NCBI RefSeq assembly: GCF_963678975.1
Contig: NC_089276.1
Coordinates: forward strand, 8,353,953-8,417,952
Direction of reading: 5' to 3'
Length of the DNA stretch: 64,000 nucleotides
Origin: Dysidea avara
Taxonomy: Eukaryota > Porifera > Demospongiae > Dictyoceratida > Dysideidae
The notes beneath the pieces were generated by a model. That model worked only from the letters and a program-made list of their open reading frames with translations, was not told the origin of the DNA and ran no database searches. The position numbers and the translations under genes are program-made. Positions 35,574 to 47,500 of this stretch are shown here, in pieces. Within the stretch, counting starts at the first letter, position 1, and each line of letters begins with the position of its first letter.

Positions 35574-38500
35574 CACACACACATTTTGTAGAGTATATAA
35601 GTAGCATTCTATCTGTACAGTAGTTGATGTTTGCTGTTTGAGTTATTAGTGTACTGAATACTGAGCTGGGATAGCCTTCAGAAAGAGACACACCATTCCC
35701 ACTATCAGAGCACTATTGCATTATAAGTTATTTGTCTTGAATGTTGACAAGCCTGAGACTCAACCGACTTTCCACTATACTTCTCCACTCTTCATTGTAT
35801 GAAGAAACACTACATGGAGAAACTCATAAAGAAGGGTGGATTTCTTCTAGAAGATCCATGAAGATGAGCAGTGATACATCGTCTATCCTGTGCTGGTCAT
35901 TATGACATAGCATCATGAAGGGAAAAGGTTAACCCCAGCCTGAGAGCAGCTGATAAGTGTGTAACACCCCTTTCATATGGTCACTTTAAACCACCATATT
36001 CAACCCATGTTCATATGATGATCCAAGTCATATGATGATCCAAGTCATACGATGATCCCACAAGTCATAACCGAGTTCAACCCTACAAAGCAGTTGAACT
36101 CAGTTTATGGCTTCAAAAGTGGGTTGTGGTTTTTGATGAATACATAAAATGCATAGAAGACAATTATCACTCAATGAATACCATCATGTGATGATTGCTT
36201 GTGAACAGAAACTGGGTTGAACCTGGGTTGAATGTGGGTTATTCAACCCCACTTTTGGGTGGCCATATGAAAAGGGTGTAAGATATGCTTGAATAGTGTC
36301 TGGGTGACAAGTACATCTTACTACGCTATGACTTGCATATCACTTTTTGTCCCCCCAAAGTGGTGTCTCTTTTTAAACTCACATAATATGGTGCCACCCC
36401 TCAAAACTGAATTTCATTTAAGAAGCTGCTCAACTCAAAGGAACCTTAAATCTAGCTGTTGCCAATATTGCTTTATTACACTTTGTAACAAGTCATAATG
36501 ACAATGTACAGAGTATTTATTTGAAGAAAGCACAGGTGTGGCTCCAGAAGCTTAGGCACCTTGCAGCGCTTATGAGCTCTTGTAGCTATGCTTTATTCCA
36601 GTTTGTTTGCTATATACAGAGAATTCCTCTTCACTGGCTTCCTCTATATGTTTTCATGGGAAAATGTCTGAGTATGCTATCTTCCTGACAGTGTAGGGGA
36701 TCAATCCATCATCTTAGGCATTTGAAGAGCTTCATTCCCATATGGAAATCTTTAATTTAGTCATTACCTGGACCTGGAGCAATTTTTCCTGCTTGGGGCT
36801 CCAGTAAAATGTATTTGGCATACTTTACATACTGTAAGGGCCCCATGGCCACTTTTATTTTCTGCCATTTGGCCCTGCCAGTGTGCTATCAGATAGAACT
36901 GATCTGATGAAATAATATGCCTAGTTGACTTTATCCGACAAATCACATTGGCAGGGGCAAGGGGCAGAAATAAAAGTGGGACCCTTATAGTATGGAAAAG
37001 TACACTAAATACATTTTTACTAGCTGCATGGGGAAAAATTGCTCCAGTTACCCAGGTGGCCCTACACACTGGTAACTCTTTTATATGGTGACTAGTTGTT
37101 TAGTGCAAATCTGCATGACAGATGTCCTTTTTACAGATTCTAGAGTGCATCGTCACTTGCTTAAGGGCCCAAGGACACAAAGTACATAGTCAGTTTGGTC
37201 ACCGAAGACTTTTAAGACTCCTTCTGTAGACTTAGCCAATTTAGTCAAAATCTTATAAGTGTTCTTATGATGACTTGGACAACCACTAATGACAATGTGA
37301 ACATGTAGAACATTTATACAAAAACAAAGGGTGTTGTTTACTCATGGCATGAAAAGGTATGTGCAATTAATAGTCTATTGTCACTTGTAACATGGCTTCA
37401 TGATGTCTGCTACAGTACTCCCCTCCCAGTGAACAGCTTGGTGAGTGGTAAGATTCCTTGTAGCACAATGCACAGCAGTGATGTTGCAGTGCATAATAGC
37501 TTGCATGTTGTTGATTAGCTGTTGATGTTTGCTATAGATACTGTAGTCTGAGGGGCAGGGCTGAAAGTGGTTTTACTGTGATGGCTGATGTTAATGACAA
37601 TGGGTTGCACAGTGGGAGTGGTGTTGGTGGTGGTGGTGATCCTTCAACTACAGTCTGTGATTAGGAATACCAGTATGTGGGAGGTAGCAATATTGAATGT
37701 GACAGTCGAGAGATGATGGCGTTGTTAGATGAAGCGATGTTGAAGTTGGTGGTGACCCATTGAGAGTTGACGATGACGTAACGATGTTGCGGAGGTGGTG
37801 ATGATGTAGTTGTGTCGTGAACTCGGTGCTTGGTATTGATGATTTGCAGCGGTGTTGATGTTGAAAGGTGGCGAATTGCGATGACAGCCAGTGAGGGAAC
37901 GTAGGGGACTGGTGATGATTGATTTGCTGGACAGCGATGGTGATTGTGAAAGGTGGAAGAATGCCTGTCGGTAAGTCATGCCGGTCGGTAATGTAGTTGC
38001 ACATGATGAGCTCAAGTGAGGTGTTGAGTGATGGATGCTCTGTGACCCAGGACGTATTGCAGTGTTGGCTGCGAACATAGCTGCTAGGAGACAGTGAGTC
38101 ATCAGGTTCTGTGTGATGACACTGTGAGTGCTATCCTACAGAGCAGAGCCATGGGGTTTATGGCAGTCTCTGCAGTAGCTCATGTCAGGGCTACCAATTG
38201 TAGGTAACAAGGCATCTTGGTCTTGTAGGATCAGCTGCAGGTGAAGGTAGTGTGTTCTTATGATGACTTGGACAACCACTGATAACAATGTGAACATGTA
38301 GAACATTTAAAAGCAATGAAAAGATGTTGTTTACGTATGCATGAAAAGGTGTGTGCAATTAATAGTCTATTGTCACTTGTAGCATGGCTTCATGATGTCT
38401 GCTGATGGCTGCTACTCATGCAAATACTGTATAAATGTTACATACCAGTCAGTATCTCAAGGTAGACAAGAGCTGGTTTTGGGGCCTTATAAAGCACAAA

Positions 38501-41500
38501 AAGAAGTGAATTAATATTGGCTGTGTGCATTATTAAAATTTATTAACATTAACATCATTGCAGTTATTTCTTGGCCCCCACCTGTGATTTTTCACAACTT
38601 TTTCACTAAGGCCACAACTTTTTCATTAAGGCTGCACCATTTTTTCACAGCTTGGCTGTTTTTGTGTGGATTGGCTTACAACTGTACATGGTTGGTATGC
38701 ATGGTTAGCACTTAGGTGGCATAGTGATTGTGATGATTGCATTTAGGTGGGTTGTTGGTTGTAATGTTTGGTTTGGTTCAACCAGGAGCTTATAAACACC
38801 GAAGGTGTGAAGGAGCATGATTGGGGCGAGCCTTAGCAAACCCTACTGTAATTATGAGAATACACATTGCTTGCTTGATTGCTTGCTATCATGAATGCAC
38901 CATATGTTCATCTCCCTTATAAGGGATAAAGCCTATCAACATGTACACCTGGTTTTGCTATAATGTCAGTAGTTCACTAGTTCATGGATAGAGCTCTGCA
39001 GCCCAGGGGCTAGGACAAGGAGAGTATAGTGACAAAAGCATCTTTACAGAAGAGTCTTAGTGTATTTAATGTCAAATGTAGAATTAAACCTTACAATATA
39101 ATCATTATTGAAGTCTAAAAATTGTCAACATACATTTTATTTGCCTGTTTGCCAGCCTGGCTTAGTTGATAGGCTAGAGGCTAAATGAAGCATCATATAT
39201 CCACCATTTTATGGTACAATATGAGTGGCATGTGCCTTTGGAGTTGAAGGCCTTCCTTCTATGAAGTTGACTATAATAGTAAGATTGGAGACTATAGGTA
39301 AAGGCAAGACAGATTTCCTTACAGGCACGTAAAAAAAGGTAGAACCTAACACTAACTAGAACACTGCACTTTGACTGTAGCAAAAAGTAACAAACTATTG
39401 CACTAAAATTATTAATTTAGTGATGAAGTGGAGATATAAGCTATAAAAGGTTGTGAAACAAGATTATACGGATAATGGTATTATAACATAGCTATTTGGG
39501 GAAAGCCCTATGTGAGCATTGAACAAAATTAATAATTGTAATGACATGCCATTTCTGGCATGGATATTTTGTAATAACATCATCCTTATACCTTGCTTTA
39601 CAACTTTTTATCACTTGGATTACATAATTTTTTGTTACGCTTGCATTCCATGTTACACTACTTCATGAAAAACCTTATTAAGTGTTAACCATGGTAATAT
39701 GTGATCTTAGGTGTTGATGCTCAGACATACACAGTCACCATAGTCAGTAATCCAGCTGGTACACCAGTTAATGGATCTGCTAACACATTTGACTATCCCA
39801 TATTGAGTAATGTCACTCTGACATGTATGGCGGACCCCTCACAACTAGCTGGTGCTACCTACCAGTGGAACACTGGAGGATGTTTTACTAACAATGCTCA
39901 TAACGCTCCAACATGTTTTCCTACTGGTCAGACAACACAAAATGTAACTGATAATAATCTACTTGCAGAGGATGCTGGTACCATCACTTGTACTGTAACC
40001 ATTGGTGGTGTTAACTATACCAGTGGACCATTAACTCTTCGTATATCAGGTATGTATGTAAAACATTGAGAGTACATGTGATGATTGTCTGTACCAAAAA
40101 CAGCCAAGCTGTGACGAAAGGGAGTGGTCCCTTAAAAAGTCAGGGTGAAAAGGTGTGAAATCCAAGGTGGCAGCCAAGTAATTCCTTTTATACATTGTTA
40201 ATGCTGATCATTATAACAAGTAGAAGGAAGATCAGAAATTTAAAGTTGGATTAGGGATCAAAGAATAAAAAAGTAGTAGTAGTGAAACAAGGGAATAGAG
40301 TAGTGAAACAAGAGCTAGAGGTTACCTATGAAGTGTTAGGGATTAAATTTCCACTAGAATACCTGCAGGTATAGGCAACCTCTCTTGTTTCGCTACTATT
40401 TGTTATTCCCTTGTTTTACTATTTTTTCCCTAATCCAACTTAAAATTCCAAATTTTTCCTTCTACTTGTTTGTTTACTTTTTATAACACAATTCTGACTA
40501 ATGAACCCATGCATACTGCATCAAAAGGAAGAATAGCACCAGGCATCCATAAACTTGCTTTGTGTCTGAATGTGTGTCCCAACAATCAATTACTGAAAGT
40601 GCAGTGGCCATTATGCTTTGTCTTCAGCTATGTTCTGCCCATTACACAGCCATACAAATGAAGAATACTATGAGAAGTGTCTTTGCAATCACTACAGAAA
40701 TACGGACAATAAACATAATAACTACCACCACAGCCACAGGGAAACCGTATCATGCTACTATGGAATTGACACTTTGCCTTGTCAGCAAAAAGAACTGAGA
40801 CACAAAAGAGGATGCGTGTATTGTTATACATACTGTGGTTGGCGAAAAGGCACGTCTCAGGATGAAGCAAAGTCAAACAGTGAAAAAATCAAGCTCATAG
40901 CCTTATACATTGTCGAGTCTGAAGGCATCAGTTAAGAAAATTCAGTTAAAAGCATTCTATGGTATACACCTTATAACACATACTGTGACTTACCTACACA
41001 TACCACCCATCCACCCATCGAGCTCTATCATGCTCCTATTTACGCTCTATATTATATGCACAACACACATGCATGCATACATACAAGCAGGTAAGTATAA
41101 TACTACACACATATCAGGATACAAATACATACATAGACATGTCATTATGCAGCAGATAGTCATGTGAGTAAGTAAATTAGACACTCTTTAATGGGCAGAC
41201 CGGGGATGTCATTGACAAATGATAGGATTTTACTGCAACTTATGGGCTTCTTAACTTTGAATGAAAGTTACTTGTACAAGAGTGTACAACGCACAAACTA
41301 TGTATAAAAGCTCTGCCCACTGCAAGCGCATGGGAGCTGTACACGTCACTGGTTCCATCCACCACAAGCACATGGACAGTACTCATTATGTATAGGGCTA
41401 CACTACTGCCCCCATCCACTGCAAACGCATAGCAGCCACTGGTTGTGTTCTCAATCCCTGGCTATATATCAAGACACACGATAGTGTGTCGTGCGGCCCA

Positions 41501-44500
41501 AGCAGCCGGCGCGCCACTCCGTGAGTATTTTAACAGGAAGAAAGAAAACGCAATTTTCACACCTATGTAGCTCTGTGATCCCTGATCCGATTGGAACCAA
41601 CTTTGCTAGAGACGTGCCGCCCAGTTAGGGGAGTCTACATACCAAATTTGAAGAAAATCGCTCCAGCCATTTCCGAGATACGAGCGAACAAAATTTCGTT
41701 TTAATTTCTTTGTTTTTTTCTTCATCTTCTTCATTTCGTACACTTCGCAAAATTCGCCATAAAACATGAATGCGTGCTCAGATTGGGCTGAAATTTGGCA
41801 CACTTAAAGGGCTCTTTAAGGCGGATCTCCGTACCAACTTTGGTAGGAATCCGATGAACATTCACGGAGTTATGACCGATTATTTGCGTAAAATAAGGTC
41901 GAAGGTCTGTCACGCCTACAGGGTAAACCCCTTGGAGGAATCAGTTGAAAATTGATATGTAGATGGAGCAACCATCGTAGGAGTGCCGTTTTGTGGTTTG
42001 AAAAGAATCGGGATAAAGACCATGGAGATATGACACAAAACCCAACCTGTGTCAAAATTACGCGATCGATTTTTATGAATAAAAAAACTATTAGTTTTCG
42101 TGTCTACCAGGCAAACCGCTTAGAGCAACGAGCTGAAAATCAGTATGTAGCTGGAATAATCATCATAGAAAGTTCTTTCAGTAGTACAGAAGAATCGGAT
42201 TACAAATCACTGAGTTATGATTCGAAAGGCAACTACGTGCAGCAAATGCGAGATCGAGATACTCTAATAGAAGTCACCCTAATAAAGCATTCAGCTGCAT
42301 GTATAATTTACACAGTTATATTATATTGCAAGTTATTCTGTAGGGAATTCAGCTACAAACAAGTCACCCTGTAGTCAGATCAGCTAGAAGAAGGTACCTA
42401 ATAGAGCGTTCAGCTACAAAGAAGCCATCATGTAGAGAGTTTAGCTCAAATAAATCACCCTGTAGAGAATTCAGCTACAAACAAATTGCCCTGTAGAGAG
42501 ATCAGCTAGAAGAAGTTACCTTGTAGAGAGTTCAGTTACAAAGAAACAATCATGCAAAGAGTTTAGCTGCAAACAAATCACCCAGTAGAAAGTTCCGCTA
42601 TGAACAGATCACACTGTAGAGAGTTCAGTTAGAAACAAGTCATCCTGTTGAAAGATCAGCTAGAAGAAGTCACATTGTAGAGAGTTCAGTTACAAAGAAA
42701 CAATCATGCAAAGAGTTTAGCTGCAAACAAATCACCCAGTAGAAAGTTTCGCTATGAACAGATCACACTGTAGAGAGTTCAGTTAGAAACAAGTCATCCT
42801 GTAGAGAGATCAGCTAGAAGAAGTTACCTTGTAGAGAGTTCAGTTACAAAGAAACAATCATGCAAAGAGTTTAGCTGCAAACAAATCACCCAGTAGAAAG
42901 TTCCGCTATGAACAGATAACACTGTAGAGAGTTCAGTTAGAAACAAGTCATCCTGTAGATAGATCAGCTAGAAGAAGTCACTTTGTAGAGAGTTCAGCTA
43001 CAAAGAAACCACCATGTAAGAGAGTTCAGATGCAAACAAATCACCTGTAGAGAGTTCAGCTAGGAACAAGTCACCCTGTACAGAGATCAGCTACAAACAA
43101 GTCACCCTGTAGAGAGTTCAGCTAGAAGAAGTCACATTGTAGAGAGTTCAGCTACAAAGAAACTACCATGAAGAGAGTTCAGCTGCAAACAAATCGCCCT
43201 GTAGAGAATTCAGCTACAAACAAATCACCCTGTAGAAAGATCAGCTAGAAGAAGTTACCTTGTAGGGAGTTCAGCTACAAACAAATCACCCTGTAGAGAG
43301 TTCAGCTAGAAACAAGTCACCCTGTAGAGAGATCAGCTAGAAGAAGTTACATTGTAGAGAGTTCAGCTACAAAGAAACCACCATGTAGAGAGTTCAGCTA
43401 CAAACAAGTCACCCTGTAGAGAGTTCAGCTAGAAGAAGTTACATTGTAGAGAGTTCAGCTACAAAGAAACTACCATGTAGAGAGTTCAGCTGCAAACAAA
43501 TTGCCCTGTAGAGAATTCAGCTACAAACAAATCACCCTGTAGAAAGATCATCTAGAAGAAGTTACCTTGTAGAGAGTTCAGCTACAAACAAATCACCCTG
43601 TAGAGAGTTCAACTAGAAACAAGTCACCCTGTAGAGAGATCAGCTAGAAACAAGTCACCCGTAGAGAGTTCAGCTAGAAGAAGTTACATTGTAGAGAGTT
43701 CAGCTACAAAGGAACTACCATGTAGAGAGTTCAGCAGCAAACAAATCGCCCTGTAGAGAATTCAGCTACAAACAAATCACCCTGTAGAAAGATCAGCTAG
43801 AAGAAGTTACCTTGTAGAGAGTTCAGCTACAAACAAGTCACCCTGTAGAGAGTTCAGCTAGAAGAAGTTACATTGTAGAGAGTTCAGCTACAAAGAAACT
43901 ACCATGTAGAGAGTTCAGCTGCAAACAAATTGCCCTGTAGAGAATTCAGCTACAAACAAATCATCCTGTAGAAAGATCATCTAGAAGAAGTTACCTTGTA
44001 GAGAGTTCAGCTACAAACAAATCATCCTGTAGAGAGTTCAGCTAGAAACAAGTTAACCTGTAGAGAGTTCAGCTAGAAGAAGTTACACTGTAGAAAGTTC
44101 AGCTACAAAGAAACTACAATGTAGAGAGTTCAGCTGCAAACAAATTGCCCTGTAGAGACAAACAAATCACCCTGTAGAAAGATCAGCTAGAAGAAGTTAC
44201 TTTGTAGAGAATTCAGTTACAAACAAATCACCCTGTAGAGAGTTCAGCTAGAAACAAGTTACACTGTAGAGAGATCAGCTAGAAACAAGTCACCCTGTAG
44301 AGAGTTCAGCTAGAAGAAGTCACATTGTAGAGAGTTCAGCTACAAAGAAACTACCATGTAGAGAGTTCAGCTGCAAACAAATTGCCCTGTAGAGAATTCA
44401 GCTACAAACAAATCACCCTGTAGAAAGATCAACTAGAAGAAGTTACCTTGTAGAGAGTTCAGCTAGAAACAAATCACCCTGTAGAGAGTTCAGCTAGAAA

Positions 44501-47500
44501 CAAGCCACCCGTAGAGAGTTCAGCTAGAAGAAGTTACATTGTAGAGAGTTCAGCAGTTTAGCTGCAAACAAATCGCCCTGTAGAGAATTCAGCTACAAAC
44601 AAATCACCCTGTAGAAAGATCAGCTAGAAGAAATTACCTTGTAGAGAGTTCAGCTACAAACAAATCACCCTGTAGAGAGTTCAGCTACAAACAAGTCATC
44701 TGGTAGAGAGATCAGCTAGAAGGATCATCTTGCAGAGAGGTCAGCTACAAAGAAATCACCCTGCTTCATCGTTTCTTCTTCCTGTAGTAAAGAAAAAATG
44801 ACAGGTTAAAAAGCCCTAAAGCCGGCCATAGGCCCGCTTTGGGGTATACAAATACATAAAGAAGTGAAATCTAATCCAAAACAGCCAAGCTGTAAAAAAA
44901 GAGCGCGGCCCTGAGAAAGGCTATGGTGAAAAAAGATGTGAAATCCAAGGTGGCGGCCAAGAAATGGCTGTGATGGTAGGCTAATGGTAAAAATTTTAAT
45001 AACAACAATTCAGGTGAATTTGGTGCCACTTGGTCTTGACACAAAATTCACTTGAATTGTCGTTATTAAAATTTTTACCATTAACCTACCATCACAGCCA
45101 TTTCTTGGCCGCCACCTTGGATTTCACATCTTTTTTCACCATAGCCTTTCTCAGGGCCTCGCTTTTTTTTTACAGCTTGGCTGTTTTGGATTAGATAATT
45201 ATATCAAGACACACAGTATGTCGTGTGGCCAAGAAGGCCAGTGCACCACACCATGAGTATTAACAGGAAGAAAGAAAACAGCATTCACATGTGCATAGCT
45301 CCATGGCCCGTTCTCCAAAGCACACCATTTCTGCATTATAGCAGTCTGCCAGGTAGGGTAGGCCCCACAGCAAATTTGATTAACTTCACACCAGCCTTTT
45401 GCAAGAATCACCGTGGGGTTAAAAAGCTGCACAAAAAATGTTGAAAAAATAACTTGACATTGTCAGAGAACAAACTTTGGACCTCCATACCTAACACTTG
45501 CATCCTTGACCACTGAACCACTACTATCTTGGCTGATCACCTCAGTCACTGCGGGGGTGTATCCATTCACTGGACTGGACTACTGGACTGGATTACTGGA
45601 CTGGTCTACTGGACTCAAACTTGTTTTTGTTTTCTTTCCTTTTATAGCTAGACATAACCACAAAAGTATTTTAGAAATCACACTATTCATCACAAGACAT
45701 AAAACTTGCACACAAGACATATAAAACTTGTACATTATTCACAAAAAAAACTACACTAAAACCTCAGTGTATATCAACAATAATTTACCTAGCAATGATA
45801 CAAGCACTGTGCGCTGTTAACTCTGCTAAATGTATCTGTCAGTCTTTTCTAGCCTTCTTTTGTAAATAGCACGCATTGACATAAAATTCAGTCAGTTTTA
45901 CACCTGTGAATAATGTAGCATTGCCTAACCTTTCAGCAGTCTGCATATTAGATTGGCCAGCTCCTTGGTTTATAATGCATGAGTGCGCAGTGTTCAGTTA
46001 GCCAGAGAAACATTTTCCAATGCACACACTATCTAACAGGCAGGTAAGGCTGCATCTTTGTGAAAAACTACATGTAGTGTACACATTTTAAAGAATTCAA
46101 CCTATTGATTATGAACTTATGCATGCACCACTAAAACTATATTTAGCTGTATGTGCCTCTAAAATGCAATATAAGACACTGAGAACCCTGAGTGTGTGGT
46201 ATATACAGTAATGATCATGTGACTAACCACTTTTAGTGGTTGAAAAAGGTATTTGATCAAATTTTATGTGAGTCCAGTAGTCCAGTCCAGTAGTCCAGTC
46301 CAGTGAATGGATACACCCATCACTGTGGGATAAAAGAGTGCATGAAAATGTCAAAAAAACTTACTAGTGTTTGAACCAGGGACCTCCATACTGAACACCC
46401 CAATTCCATAACCACTGAACTGCTGCTATCATGGCTGTTCACTTCACTTATTGTCTACTTTATAAATGAAAATTCTAGCTAAAATCTACTCAAGTTCATA
46501 AATCTACCAATGGAAAATCTATGTGTGTTCTATTAGAAATCCTCAAAAAATGTGCTCTCTATTAGAGCATTACAAAAGTAATCAAAATTAATAAACTCTA
46601 TACAATATTCCATCGAATCAAAGCCAATATTATAGCCAATTTGGTACAGATCGGCAGGGTAGTACACTACTATTAAAACCCACTTGTGCCAATCATAATC
46701 ATCATAATAAGTGCTATACTAACAAAACTTGTCACAACAGGCTGGAAACCGTAAAAGGTGCAAAATTGAGCAACTGCAACTTATCACAATTTGCATGAAA
46801 AATTGAAATACTCTAATAGAACAGTCACTGCAAAATCCTAATAGACAGATGGTATACAATAATGTATACCTAATATGGAAGGAATTTACTTTGTTATAAA
46901 ACACTATTGCAAATAAATATAAATACAATTTTATGCAAAGAAGCACAGTATAAATTGGCTTTGGTATCAGATCAGTATGTATTTTTCTACATTGGTAGAA
47001 CACTAGTTTGTCCTATATCGTCTTCATTGCATCTGTAGATAAGAACAATGATTTGTGTGAAAACAAACCTCAAAGCCAGTTTATAGTTGGCTTTGGTGTG
47101 TATATTTAAATACAAAAAGAAGTGGAAGTCCATGTAAAAACAGCTAAGCTGTGTAAAAGGGTGCGTCCTTCAAAAAGCCTGGGTGAAAAGAGATCAAAGG
47201 TTGCAGCCAAGAAATGGCTGCAATGCTAATAAATTTTAATTATGGCTGTGTGCATTGTTTAAATTTATTAGCATTAACATCATTACAGCCATTTGTTGGC
47301 CACCATCTTTGATTTCACATCTTTTTTCACCACTTTTTTAGGCTGCACCATTTTTTTCACAGTTTGGCTGTATTTGTGTGAATATATATAGAGTAAAGGC
47401 CTACTTTATTCCCGGACTGGACTCATGGACTGGATTGGACTGGACTCACGGACTGGACTGGACTCGACTTGCAGATTGAGCTGGAAACTGACTTTCTAGA

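Larger units (their letters stand above)
34490..39710 (+). other. Intron 1 of the Ig/FN3 gene
   Basis: 5.2 kb. Besides the elements listed separately it holds poly-T runs (34615-34630, 34730) and a TCTATTAGAGTAT pair (35078-35127). The stretch 38870-39700 shows nothing recognisable. No exon with splice signals and Ig/FN3 character was found. Confidence 0.6.

Noticed and set aside
37648-38102. Two overlapping ~120-codon minus-strand frames, His/Ser/Thr-rich
   Set aside because: They lie inside the TRIM-like element, are driven by TGATG-rich composition and show no gag or pol motif.
41606-42374. Several 60-140 codon frames in the subterminal region (mirrored at 54385-54880)
   Set aside because: Frames exist on both strands and in both arms without conserved codon structure; they follow the repeat, not a protein.
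42260-44770. CRISPR-like array (regular ~30-bp repeats)
   Set aside because: The would-be spacers are themselves a small set of recurring variants, there are no cas genes, an inverted second array exists, and the host is clearly animal. It is a minisatellite.
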